Below, piece after piece: positions 34,139 to 42,391 of a DNA stretch of 64,000 nt (within the stretch, counting starts at the first letter, position 1; each line of letters starts with the position of its first letter). Both the position numbers and the translations under genes were made by a program. The notes under the pieces were generated by a model. That model made no database searches. It had not been told where the DNA came from and was given only the letters and a program-made list of their open reading frames with translations. The stretch comes from Rhodococcus sp. 4CII (GTDB taxonomy: Bacteria; Actinomycetota; Actinomycetes; Mycobacteriales; Mycobacteriaceae): assembly GCF_014256275.1 (NCBI RefSeq), contig NZ_JACCFE010000002.1:6628501-6692500 (forward strand), given 5' to 3'.

Positions 34139-35101
34139 TCAGTGGGACAGTTCGTCCCGCTTCTCGCGGGCCTTCTCGAGCGCGGTTTCCGCTTGCTTGC
34201 GGGCCCGCTTGCTCAGGACCTCGCCGCGTTCTGCGGCGGTGCCGGCCCATTCGCCGCCCTTCTCGCGGGCGGCCTCGGCCAATTCGGGGCCGTGCTCCCT
34301 CGCCGCCTCGACGAGTTCCGTGCCGCGTTCCCTCGCCAGTTCGACGAGTTCCGCGCCGCGCTCCCTGGCCACCTCGGCCCACTCGGAGCCGTGTTCCTTG
34401 GCGACATCCGCCCATTCGGAGCCGCGTTCCTTGGCGACGTCCGCCCACTCGGGGCCGCGATCCGCCGCGAGCTTCGCGAATTCGGCGCCGCGGTCCTTCG
34501 CGACCTCGAGGAGACCGGACCCGCGCTCGGCGGCCTCGCCGGACAGCATGCGGGCCCGCTCCGATGCCGCCGCCAGTACCTCCCCGATCTCGGGACCGTG
34601 ATGGTCGTGACTCGATCCGAGGGGCAGGGCCTCGGCCACGGTCTCGCGCGCGTGCCGTGCGGCGCGGCGTCCACGCCAGCCGAGGGAGGGCTTCGCCTCC
34701 GTGTCGACGGCGGCGATCAACAGCCCGCCGAGCAAGCTGACGTTCTTGAGGAACTGGGTACGCTGAGCCGCCTTTTTCGCCGGGTCGGTCTCGTTCCAGA
34801 AGTCGTGCCCCACAACGGTAGTGGGCACGAGGCTGCCTGCGAGCGCGAGCGACGCGAGGCGTGGTGCCTTCCCGGTCGCGAGCAGCACGCCGCCGCCGAT
34901 CTGCACGGCGGCGTTGATCTTGACCAACGTCTCCGGGTCGGAGGGGATTTTCTGAGTGACGGACTCGGGAAGCGTCTCGGTGGACTTGTCGATCAATGGT
35001 GCGGCGGCCTGTGCCTTCTGCGCCGGATTTCGAAGTGCATCGATCCCTCCGCTGATGAAGATCGCGGACAGCAGTGGGCGAGCGATACGACGGACGAGCA
35101 T
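34139..35101 (-). CDS. DoxX-family membrane protein with long 11-residue-repeat tail
   Basis: A 320-residue protein. Residues 1 to about 150 are a DoxX-like membrane domain (MLVRRIARPLLSAIFISGGIDALRN, then INAAVQIGGGVLLATGKAPR, LKNVSLLGGLLIAA). From about residue 179 to the end it consists of twelve to thirteen tandem 11-residue units of the form A-R/K-E-R-G-x-E-W/L-A-E-V. This tail is amphipathic and hendecad-like, so it should form a long helix, coiled coil or membrane-surface helix. DoxX proteins are linked to redox defence and thiol handling. What the tail does is unknown. ATG at 35101; single-gene unit. Confidence 0.82.
   Translation of the reverse strand: MLVRRIARPLLSAIFISGGIDALRNPAQKAQAAAPLIDKSTETLPESVTQKIPSDPETLVKINAAVQIGGGVLLATGKAPRLASLALAGSLVPTTVVGHDFWNETDPAKKAAQRTQFLKNVSLLGGLLIAAVDTEAKPSLGWRGRRAARHARETVAEALPLGSSHDHHGPEIGEVLAAASERARMLSGEAAERGSGLLEVAKDRGAEFAKLAADRGPEWADVAKERGSEWADVAKEHGSEWAEVARERGAELVELARERGTELVEAAREHGPELAEAAREKGGEWAGTAAERGEVLSKRARKQAETALEKAREKRDELSH
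34142..34567 (-). repeat. 33-bp periodic repeats coding 11-residue units
   Basis: About thirteen consecutive 33-base units in the 3' part of the DoxX gene. The central units (about 34270-34470) are the most alike in DNA, suggesting expansion by slippage or recombination; the outer ones have diverged. Confidence 0.75.
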
Positions 35102-35221
35102 TCCTGGCCTCCCAATCTCGAGTTCTCCCGTCTCACACTAACGAGAGTTCTGGGCAGTCGTCGGCGTACGGCGCCGTTGCCGAACCGACGTGCTGCCCAT
35201 TCACCCCAGTACCCAGGGAGG

Positions 35222-35265
35222 CCGATCGCCAATCGCAGGCCGTTGGGCGCGCGATCGGCGATCGG
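35222..35265 (-). terminator. Inverted repeat after the MBL hydrolase gene
   Basis: Nine-base arms CCGATCGCC (35222-35230) and GGCGATCGG (35257-35265) with a 26-base spacer, 6 bases beyond the hydrolase stop. Weak terminator candidate. Confidence 0.35.
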
Positions 35266-35271
35266 GTGTGG

Positions 35272-35961
35272 TCACCAGCCGCGCTCGCGCCACTCTCCGA
35301 GGTGCGGGCGCTCGGCGCCGAGAGTGGTGTCGTCACCGTGACCGGGGTAGACGACGGTGTCGTCGCCGTAGCGGTCGAAGAGCTTGGTTTCGACGTCGGA
35401 CAGCAGGGACGCGAATGCCTTCGCGTCGGCGGTCTTGCCGACACCGCCGGGGAAGAGGGAATCGCCGGTGAAGAGGTGGGTGCGTCCGCCGTCCGCTTCC
35501 GTGAGCGCGAGTGCGATGGAACCGGGGGTGTGGCCGGCGAGGTGGATCACGTCGAGGGTGATGTCACCGACCCCGATGGTGTCGCCGTCGTCGAGAAGCC
35601 GGTCGGGACGGACGGGGAGCGCGTCGGCGTCGAGGGGATGGGCGGCGGTGTCGACGCGCGTGGCGGACGCGACGTCCTCGAGCGCCAGCCAGTGGTCACC
35701 GTGCTGGTGGGTGGTGACGATCAAGTCGAGGGACGGCGCGTGTTCGCCGATCAGTTGGTTGATGCGGTCCGCCTCGTTGGCGGCGTCGACGAGGACGGAT
35801 TTTCCGGTGGCGGAACAGACGACCAGGTACACGTTGTTGTCCATGGGGCCGACGGACATCTTCGTGATCGTGGCTCCCGGAACCGTGCGGCGCTGCGGCG
35901 CCGAACCGGGGGAGACGTGGCCGGTGTACGAGTCTTCTATCACCATGGGCTGCTCGGTCAT
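35272..35961 (-). CDS. MBL-fold metallohydrolase (glyoxalase II-like)
   Basis: A 229-residue metallo-beta-lactamase fold protein with the metal-binding THQHGDHW motif, then HLAGHTPGSIAL (metal His), FTGDSLFPGG (bridging Asp) and YPGHGDDT (last His). The order fits the glyoxalase II/Rv1637c group: thioester or similar hydrolysis in the cytosol. I chose the ATG at 35961 (MTEQPMVIED); the open frame upstream runs through the uvrA promoter region without family sequence. Divergent from uvrA. Confidence 0.88.
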   Translation of the reverse strand: MTEQPMVIEDSYTGHVSPGSAPQRRTVPGATITKMSVGPMDNNVYLVVCSATGKSVLVDAANEADRINQLIGEHAPSLDLIVTTHQHGDHWLALEDVASATRVDTAAHPLDADALPVRPDRLLDDGDTIGVGDITLDVIHLAGHTPGSIALALTEADGGRTHLFTGDSLFPGGVGKTADAKAFASLLSDVETKLFDRYGDDTVVYPGHGDDTTLGAERPHLGEWRERGW

Positions 35962-36025
35962 GGTGGGGAGGCTACCGTCGAATACAAGCAGGTGAGTGGC
36001 AGGGCGGCCATCCGTCGCAGAAAAC

Positions 36026-36048
36026 GTGTCGGTGCCCCCGCTTACCAT
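36026..36048 (+). promoter_or_regulatory. Candidate PafBC-type damage promoter of uvrA
   Basis: GTGTCGGTG, 8 bases, TACCAT: one mismatch (first base) to TTGTCRGTG-N8-TAnnnT. A start site near 36055 would leave a leader of about 58 nt before the GTG at 36113 and rules out translation starts further upstream. Confidence 0.7.
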
Positions 36049-36112
36049 GGCACGGCCAGAGGGCTCAGCGTTCGTGCGCGCCCTCGGCCGTCGAACAATG
36101 AAGGGACTTGGA

Positions 36113-39103
36113 GTGGCGGATCGCCTGATCGTGCGGGGTGCCCGTGAGCACAATCTGCGAGGGGTCGATCTCGATCTGCCCCGCGACAGCCTGATCGTGT
36201 TCACCGGGTTGTCGGGTTCGGGTAAGTCGAGCCTGGCATTCGACACGATCTTCGCCGAGGGCCAGCGACGCTACGTCGAGTCGCTGTCGGCGTACGCGCG
36301 CCAGTTCCTCGGTCAGATGGACAAGCCGGACGTCGACTTCATCGAAGGTCTGTCGCCGGCGGTCTCCATCGACCAGAAGTCGACCAACCGCAACCCGCGG
36401 TCCACCGTCGGCACCATCACCGAGGTCTACGACTACCTCCGCCTGTTGTATGCGCGGGCGGGCACCGCACACTGCCCGGTGTGCGGCGAGCAGATCGCGC
36501 GGCAGACGCCACAGCAGATCGTCGACCAGGTTCTCGACATGGAGGAGGGCACCCGCTTCCAGGTGCTGGCTCCGGTCGTCCGTACCCGCAAGGGTGAATT
36601 CGTCGACTTGTTCGACCAGCTCAACATGCAGGGTTACTCGCGCGTGCGCGTGGACGGCGTGGTGCATCCGCTCTCCGATCCGCCGAAGCTCAAGAAGCAG
36701 GAGAAGCACGACATCGAGGTCGTCGTCGATCGCCTCACCGTCAAGGCGAGTTCCAAGCAGCGCCTCACCGACTCCGTCGAGACCGCGTTGCGGTTGGCGG
36801 AGGGCATCGTCGTCCTGGACTTCGTCGACCGCGAGGAGAACGCCGCCGACCGGGAACGCCGCTTCTCGGAGAAGCTGGCCTGCCCGAACGGTCACGCACT
36901 CTCCATCGACGACCTCGAACCCCGCTCGTTCTCGTTCAACTCCCCGTACGGCGCCTGCCCGGAGTGCACCGGTCTCGGAATCCGCAAGGAGGTCGACCCC
37001 GACCTCGTGGTCCCCGACCCCGAACTGTCGCTGGGGGACGGCGCCATCGCACCCTGGTCGATGGGGCAGAGTTCCGAGTACTTCGGCCGTCTGCTGTCCG
37101 GTCTCGGCGACATCCTCGGCTTCGACATGAAGACGCCGTGGAACAAGCTCCCCGCGAAGGCACGCCGGGCGATCCTCGAGGGCAGTGAGGAGCAGGTCCA
37201 CGTCCGGTACAAGAACCGGTACGGGCGTACCCGTTCCTACTACGCCGAGTTCGAGGGCGTCATGCCTTTCCTGCACCGCCGGCTCGAACAGACCGAGTCG
37301 GACCAGATGAAGGAACGCTACGACGGCTACATGCGCGACACGCCGTGTCCCGCGTGCGGCGGTGCTCGTCTGCGCCCCGAGATCCTGTCGGTCACCATCG
37401 CGAGCGAGAAGTTCGGGATGAAGTCGATCGCCGAGGTCTGCGAACTGTCGATCTCCGACTGCGCCGACTTCCTCAACAGCCTCACGCTGGGCAGCCGTGA
37501 GGAGGCCATCGCCGGTCAGGTGCTCAAGGAAGTGCAGGCCCGCCTCGGGTTCCTGCTCGACGTCGGCCTCGAATACCTGTCGCTCGCCCGCGCCGCCGGG
37601 ACACTGTCCGGTGGTGAGGCGCAGCGCATCCGTCTCGCCACGCAGATCGGTTCCGGCCTGGTGGGTGTCCTGTACGTGCTGGACGAGCCGTCGATCGGTC
37701 TGCATCAGCGCGACAACCGGCGTCTCATCGAGACCCTCACACGCCTGCGCGACCTCGGGAACACGCTCATCGTGGTCGAGCACGACGAAGACACGATCCG
37801 CACGTCCGACTGGGTGGTCGACATCGGACCGCTCGCCGGTGAGCACGGCGGAAAGGTCGTCCACAGCGGGCCGTACCAGGAACTGCTCGACTGCGAGGAA
37901 TCCTTGACCGGCGCCTACCTGTCGGGCCGCAGTCACATCGAGATTCCCGCGATCCGCCGTCCGGTCGACCGCAAGCGGCAGGTCACGGTGATCGGTGCGC
38001 GCGAACACAACCTCGGGGGCATCGACGTCAGCTTCCCGCTGGGCGTGCTCACGTCGGTGACCGGCGTGTCCGGGTCGGGTAAGTCGACGCTCGTCAACGA
38101 CATCCTCGCGACGGTGATGGCGAACAAACTCAACGGCGCCCGCCAGGTGCCGGGCCGGCACACCCGCGTCAACGGGCTCGACCACCTGGACAAACTCGTG
38201 CAGGTCGACCAGTCACCGATCGGCCGCACCCCGCGTTCCAACGCGGCCACCTACACGGGGGTGTTCGACAAGATCCGCACCCTGTTCGCCGCCACCACGG
38301 AATCCAAGGTGCGTGGCTACCAGCCGGGCCGGTTCTCGTTCAACGTCAAGGGCGGCCGGTGCGAGGCCTGTTCCGGTGACGGCACGCTGAAGATCGAGAT
38401 GAACTTCCTTCCCGACGTATACGTGCCGTGCGAGGTGTGCCACGGCGCTCGGTACAACCGCGAGACGCTCGAGGTCCATTACAAGGGCAAGACCATCGCC
38501 GAGGTGCTGGACATGCCGATCGAGGAGGCAGCGGAGTTCTTCGAGCCCATCACTTCGATTCACCGGTATCTCAAGACCCTGGTCGAGGTCGGTCTCGGAT
38601 ACGTGCGGCTCGGTCAGCCCGCGCCGACACTGTCCGGTGGCGAGGCCCAGCGCGTGAAGCTCGCCGCCGAACTGCAGAAGCGGTCGACAGGCCGCACCGT
38701 GTACATCCTCGACGAGCCCACGACGGGTCTGCACTTCGAGGACATCCGCAAGTTGCTGGGTGTCGTCAACGGGTTGGTCGACAAGGGCAACACGGTGATC
38801 GTGATCGAGCACAACCTCGACGTCATCAAGACTTCCGATTGGGTCGTGGACATGGGTCCCGAGGGCGGGTCCGGCGGCGGAACCGTTGTGGCGCAAGGAA
38901 CCCCGGAGGAGGTGGCGCAGGTGCCGGAGAGCTACACGGGGCGGTTCCTCGAGAGTGTCCTCGCGGTGCCGGCGCCAACCGGCACCAAGTCCAAGGCGGC
39001 CAAGTCGTCGACGGCGCGGAAGGGCGCGACGGCGAAGAAGACGGCCGCGGCCTCGGCGGCACCGCGCAAGCGGGCTCCGAAGAAGGCCGCGGCCGTCAGC
39101 TGA
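36113..39103 (+). CDS. uvrA: Excinuclease ABC subunit A
   Basis: A 996-residue UvrA with two ABC ATPase modules: Walker A GLSGSGKSS and GVSGSGKST, signature LSGGEAQR in each, and zinc-binding Cys pairs in CPVCGEQ, CPACGGARL and the CEACSGDGTLK...CEVCHG module. It finds distorted DNA and loads UvrB. The C-terminal about 45 residues are a Lys/Ala/Thr/Ser-rich extension (KSSTARKGATAKKTAAAS), resembling histone-like actinobacterial tails and likely to bind DNA non-specifically. GTG at 36113 with AAGGGA upstream; an ATG at 36098 is the alternative. Confidence 0.96.
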   Translation: MADRLIVRGAREHNLRGVDLDLPRDSLIVFTGLSGSGKSSLAFDTIFAEGQRRYVESLSAYARQFLGQMDKPDVDFIEGLSPAVSIDQKSTNRNPRSTVGTITEVYDYLRLLYARAGTAHCPVCGEQIARQTPQQIVDQVLDMEEGTRFQVLAPVVRTRKGEFVDLFDQLNMQGYSRVRVDGVVHPLSDPPKLKKQEKHDIEVVVDRLTVKASSKQRLTDSVETALRLAEGIVVLDFVDREENAADRERRFSEKLACPNGHALSIDDLEPRSFSFNSPYGACPECTGLGIRKEVDPDLVVPDPELSLGDGAIAPWSMGQSSEYFGRLLSGLGDILGFDMKTPWNKLPAKARRAILEGSEEQVHVRYKNRYGRTRSYYAEFEGVMPFLHRRLEQTESDQMKERYDGYMRDTPCPACGGARLRPEILSVTIASEKFGMKSIAEVCELSISDCADFLNSLTLGSREEAIAGQVLKEVQARLGFLLDVGLEYLSLARAAGTLSGGEAQRIRLATQIGSGLVGVLYVLDEPSIGLHQRDNRRLIETLTRLRDLGNTLIVVEHDEDTIRTSDWVVDIGPLAGEHGGKVVHSGPYQELLDCEESLTGAYLSGRSHIEIPAIRRPVDRKRQVTVIGAREHNLGGIDVSFPLGVLTSVTGVSGSGKSTLVNDILATVMANKLNGARQVPGRHTRVNGLDHLDKLVQVDQSPIGRTPRSNAATYTGVFDKIRTLFAATTESKVRGYQPGRFSFNVKGGRCEACSGDGTLKIEMNFLPDVYVPCEVCHGARYNRETLEVHYKGKTIAEVLDMPIEEAAEFFEPITSIHRYLKTLVEVGLGYVRLGQPAPTLSGGEAQRVKLAAELQKRSTGRTVYILDEPTTGLHFEDIRKLLGVVNGLVDKGNTVIVIEHNLDVIKTSDWVVDMGPEGGSGGGTVVAQGTPEEVAQVPESYTGRFLESVLAVPAPTGTKSKAAKSSTARKGATAKKTAAASAAPRKRAPKKAAAVS

Positions 39104-39109
39104 GTTCGG

Positions 39110-39856
39110 TCAGTTAGTGGCGGCCGCGTCGATCGCGCTCGCCAGATCTGCCGGCCGCGACCACATCGGCCAGTGGCCGGTCGGCAGATCGACGTAGTCG
39201 ACGTTCGCGATCTGCGCGAGTTCGGCGACCATCGGGTGGCCGGCCTCCGCCATCTGCCGGATGGCGTCCGACGGGAAGCTGGTGCAGATCACCGTGCTCG
39301 GCACGTCCAGACGGCCGGCGTCGCGCAGGTCGAGCGTGTCCCGCGCCGGACCGGCCGGTTGGGGCACCGCCCGGCTTCGGAACATCGTGAGCGTGGCATC
39401 GTCCAGACCGCCCAGGCTGCTGCCTTCGGCCTCGAGTTCGGACCAGGACGGAAGCGGGATCTCGGTGACCGCAGGATCGAGGTCGTCGCGAAGTGCGGTG
39501 CCGTTCTGCAACGGCCCGGAGTCGACGTAGACCAGCCGGGCCGGTCGGCCGGCCACCCGGTCGCTCGCGGCGTAGGCCACCGGACCGGCGCCGCTGTGTG
39601 CGACCACGACCGCACGCTCCGACGGCGGCGTCGCGGCGACCGCGTCGACGACGGCGGAGACGTGGTCGTCGAGCCGGATGCCGCGACGATCGGTGTCGAC
39701 CGAGTCGAGACCGGGCAGGGTCGGCGTCGAGACGTGGTGGCCGCGGCCGGCGAGGTCGGATGCCACCGACTCCCAGGCCCACGCACCGAGCCAGAATCCG
39801 GGAACCAGAATGACGTGTGTGGTCGAACTGCCGGGTACTTCGTGTGTCGGAGTCAT
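39110..39856 (-). CDS. Alpha/beta hydrolase
   Basis: A 248-residue alpha/beta hydrolase of the Abhydrolase_6 type: oxyanion-hole segment HVILVPGFWLGAWAWE, nucleophile elbow VVAHSGAGPV (Ser) and the terminal catalytic His in LPTGHWPMWSRP. Esterase-like activity is likely, with unknown substrate. Start at ATG 39856 (MTPTHEVPGS). Divergent from the WYL-type regulator gene now split by an IS, which was probably its regulator. Convergent with uvrA, stops 6 bases apart. Confidence 0.88.
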   Translation of the reverse strand: MTPTHEVPGSSTTHVILVPGFWLGAWAWESVASDLAGRGHHVSTPTLPGLDSVDTDRRGIRLDDHVSAVVDAVAATPPSERAVVVAHSGAGPVAYAASDRVAGRPARLVYVDSGPLQNGTALRDDLDPAVTEIPLPSWSELEAEGSSLGGLDDATLTMFRSRAVPQPAGPARDTLDLRDAGRLDVPSTVICTSFPSDAIRQMAEAGHPMVAELAQIANVDYVDLPTGHWPMWSRPADLASAIDAAATN

Positions 39857-39975
39857 GAGACAACGATGAACCGGCAACGGTGACATCAGCATGTCACCGT
39901 GTATGTCACAGTCACATAACGGACTTCGTCGGCGAGAGCGGCGACTCTGTCGTGCTCGTTCGGCAGAATGCCCTC

Positions 39976-40441
39976 ATGGACCGCCCAGCCCGCCTCCACG
40001 CCCTGACGGAAGAACTACGCCGGGCGGGGTCTCGCGGCCGTACCGCGGAGCAGTTGGCGGCGCAGTTCGAGGTGACCACCCGCACGATCAAGCGGGACAT
40101 CGCGGTGCTGCAGTCCTCCGGTGCCGCGATCCGGGCGACGGCAGGGCCGGGCGGGGGTTACGGCATCATCGGGAGCGGCACCCTGCCTCCGGTGAATTTC
40201 ACTCCCGCGCAAGCGGTCTCGGTCGCCCTTGCTCTAACTGCATGTCGCGATGCGCCATTCTCGACCGACGGCCGCGCGGCGCTGGCCAAGTTGCTGGACG
40301 TGTTGGATGCGGAGTCGAGGGAGCGGGTGGAGCGGCTCGGCGCGAAGGTGTGGATCCGGCGGGACGCCGATCCGGGTGGCGCGGAACCGCGGATCCGCCG
40401 CGTCGTGGAGGAGGGAGTGCAGCGCGACCTGATGGTGTCGC
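39976..40441 (+). pseudogene. WYL-type transcriptional regulator, 5' part (IS-interrupted)
   Basis: Codes the N-terminal 155 residues of a YafY/DeoR-like regulator: an HTH (TAEQLAAQFEVTTRTIKRDI) then the start of the WYL module, ending MVSL. The reading frame is cut at 40441 by an IS3-family element. Removing the IS and one copy of the 3-bp duplication rejoins it to 41734-41969 as an uninterrupted 233-residue frame (466 + 236 = 702 bases), with the junction reading VSLRYVDRDGG. The residual 5' product keeps the DNA-binding domain but not its sensor half. Confidence 0.88.
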
Positions 40442-40471
40442 TGACCTGGTCCCCGTTTGCCGGACACGTGA

Positions 40472-41377
40472 TTATGCGGCTTCGAGTCCGCTGACGGTTC
40501 GGTTGTGATGGTACTGCTGTTCGTACTCGACCGGCGGCAGATAACCCAGGGACGAATGAAGCCGAGTCCGGTTATAGCGATGGATCCAGGCGAAGATCGC
40601 CTGCCGTGCCGCCGCCCGGGTGGGCCACCGATACCGATGCAGCAGTTCGCGTTTGATACTCGACCACAGCGATTCGGCCACCGCGTTATCCCAACATTGA
40701 CCGGTCCGGCCAGCCGATTGCCGCATCCCAAATGCAGCGAGATGCTGCCGGTAATCCGCCGACAGATACTGACTGCCGCGGTCGCTGTGAAAGGCGATTC
40801 CGTTCGTCTTGCCGCCGCGGATTCCCACCGCCATGGTCAATGCGTCGGTGACCAGGTCGGTGCGCATGTGATCGGCCATCGCGTACCCGAGCAGATTCCG
40901 CGAGCCCAGATCCAGGACCGAGGCCAGATACAGCCAGCCCTCACCCGTTCGGACATAGGTGATGTCCCCACACCAGGCCACATCCGGTGCCGTGGGTGCG
41001 AATCGGCGCTCGACGAGATCGGGTACCACCGGCGGATTCGGAGCCGGGATCGTGGTGCGCTTCTTCCGTCGCCGCAGCAGCGCACCGATCCGGTTCTCGC
41101 GCATCAGCCGGGCGATCTTCTTGTGGTTGACCAACCAGCCGGCTCGGCGCAGCGCCGCGGTCATCCGCCGCCACCCGTAGGTGCGGTCGTGTTCGGTCTG
41201 GATGTCGAGCATCGCGTTGACCAGGTACGCCTCGTCGAGTTCGGCTACGGTGGGGCCGCGGTGATGTCGGCCGGCCCAGGCGTAGTACGCCGAGGTCGAC
41301 ACCTGCGCCACCCGGCACGCGGGGCGCACCGGGAATCCTTCGGCTTTCCGGTCGTCGACCCAGCGGTAGCGGGTCAC
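40472..41377 (-). CDS. IS3-family transposase OrfB
   Basis: A 301-residue integrase-like DDE transposase: N-terminal HTH_21 region (RTYGWRRMTAALRRAGW), then the catalytic triad in WCGDITYV (Asp), FHSDRGSQY (Asp) and AESLWSSIKRE (Glu), with exactly 35 residues between second Asp and Glu, the IS3 hallmark. The GTG at 41377 overlaps the orfA stop (GTGA), so it may be made by coupling; the open frame extends upstream into orfA in the -1 register, so an OrfAB fusion by frameshifting is also possible. Confidence 0.9.
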   Translation of the reverse strand: MTRYRWVDDRKAEGFPVRPACRVAQVSTSAYYAWAGRHHRGPTVAELDEAYLVNAMLDIQTEHDRTYGWRRMTAALRRAGWLVNHKKIARLMRENRIGALLRRRKKRTTIPAPNPPVVPDLVERRFAPTAPDVAWCGDITYVRTGEGWLYLASVLDLGSRNLLGYAMADHMRTDLVTDALTMAVGIRGGKTNGIAFHSDRGSQYLSADYRQHLAAFGMRQSAGRTGQCWDNAVAESLWSSIKRELLHRYRWPTRAAARQAIFAWIHRYNRTRLHSSLGYLPPVEYEQQYHHNRTVSGLEAA

Positions 41378-41685
41378 CGGGTCGACTCCTTCACCCAGAA
41401 AGCCGTGGCTCGTTTGAGCAGATCGCGCTCCTCGGTGACCTTCGCCAACTCCCGGCGTAGTCGGGTCAGCTCGTCCCGTTCTTCGCTGCTCAGGCCCTCG
41501 CGCTGGCCGCGGTCGATGCGGGCCTGCTTGACCCACACACCCAGCGTTTGATCACCGATTCCGAGGCCGCGGGCGACCTCGGCGATCGTGCGACCGGTAT
41601 CGAGGACCATCGCCACGGCGTCGGCCTTGTACTCCGGGGTATACGTCGTCCTCCGACGACGGACCGGACCTTCACCATTCGACAT
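41374..41685 (-). CDS. IS3-family transposase OrfA
   Basis: A 103-residue HTH_Tnp_1 protein: YTPEYKADAVAMVLDTG, the recognition region GIGDQTLGVWVKQARID and a C-terminal leucine-rich helix (ELTRLRRELAKVTEERDLL) that mediates oligomerisation. It recognises the terminal repeats. ATG at 41685, 20 bases inside the right terminal repeat. Intact. Confidence 0.9.
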   Translation of the reverse strand: MSNGEGPVRRRRTTYTPEYKADAVAMVLDTGRTIAEVARGLGIGDQTLGVWVKQARIDRGQREGLSSEERDELTRLRRELAKVTEERDLLKRATAFWVKESTR

Positions 41686-41733
41686 GAACTACCTCCTACA
41701 CGAGGTGTCCACCAAACGGGGTCCACTTCACGC

Positions 41734-41969
41734 TGCGCTATGTGGATCGTGACGGCGGTCGCACCGAACGCGTCGTCGAACCGCACCTGCTCGCCCACAC
41801 GAGGGGATCGTGGTTCCTCGTCGCGTGGTGCCTGACCCGGTCGGGTGTCCGGTGGTTCCGGCTGGATCGGGTGTCCGACGCGACCCTCACCGGCCGGTCG
41901 TTCGTCCCGCGTGATCCGGCCCTCTTCGGCGAACCTCCCGGCGACGCCCGCACGGTATTCGACCGGTGA
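41734..41969 (+). pseudogene. WYL-type transcriptional regulator, 3' part
   Basis: The remaining half of the WYL module, continuing the 5' part: RYVDRDGGRTERVVEPHLLA, then WFLVAWCLTRSGVRWFRLDRV, a typical WYL strand pattern, ending at a TGA at 41969. It has no start signal of its own and is probably not translated. Confidence 0.85.
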
Positions 41970-41976
41970 GGTCGGA

Positions 41977-42390
41977 TCAGAGCGCGCGGGCGGCCGCCAC
42001 GGACCGGTTCAGCAGCGACACGAGCACCGACTCGTCGACGTCGGCGAGTTTCTTGACGTAGAGACAGCCCTTGCCGAGCGTGTGCGTGCCGAGCGCGGCG
42101 AGTTCGGCCTCGTGCTCGGTGAAGTCGATCGAGAGGTAGAGGGTGAGCGCCGCGGCCCGAGGGGAGAAGCCGATCAGAGCGGTATCGCCCTCGTGGCCGC
42201 TGGCGTACCGGTAGTGACGGGAACCGAATCCGATGATGCTCGTGCCCCACATCGCGGGCGGTTCACCGCTCGCCGCGGTGAGCAGTTCCACCAGTCGTGC
42301 GCTGTCGGCGCGCTTGACCGGGTCGGCGACGGTGGCGAGAAACTCGTCGACGCCGGCCGGCGTTCGCGCGGTCTTGTTGCGTCTCGCCAT
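41977..42390 (-). CDS. DUF1801 (YdhG-like) protein
   Basis: A 137-residue DUF1801 protein: VDEFLATVADPVKRADSARL, then PPAMWGTSIIGFGSRHYRYA and the YLSIDFTEHEAEL strand-helix segment. The fold is a small alpha/beta domain of unknown role, frequent next to WYL regulators and stress genes. The ATG at 42390 lies 2 bases after the DUF1844 stop, so it is cotranscribed with that gene. Convergent with the split WYL gene. Confidence 0.83.
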   Translation of the reverse strand: MARRNKTARTPAGVDEFLATVADPVKRADSARLVELLTAASGEPPAMWGTSIIGFGSRHYRYASGHEGDTALIGFSPRAAALTLYLSIDFTEHEAELAALGTHTLGKGCLYVKKLADVDESVLVSLLNRSVAAARAL

Positions 42391-42391
42391 G

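Larger units (their letters stand above)
40442..41730 (-). mobile_element. IS3-family insertion sequence, 1289 bp
   Basis: Terminal inverted repeats at 40442-40467 and 41705-41730 match at 21 of 26 positions and begin TGA, as in IS3 elements. A 3-bp target duplication CGC flanks it (40439-40441 and 41731-41733). It holds orfA and orfB on the minus strand, both intact. Only one copy lies in this window. The subgroup cannot be fixed without a database search. Confidence 0.93.

Noticed and set aside
33980..34140. Rifamycin-associated element upstream of helD
   Set aside because: The inverted repeat present (34042-34097) is a terminator-like hairpin behind the DoxX gene and does not resemble that element as I know it.
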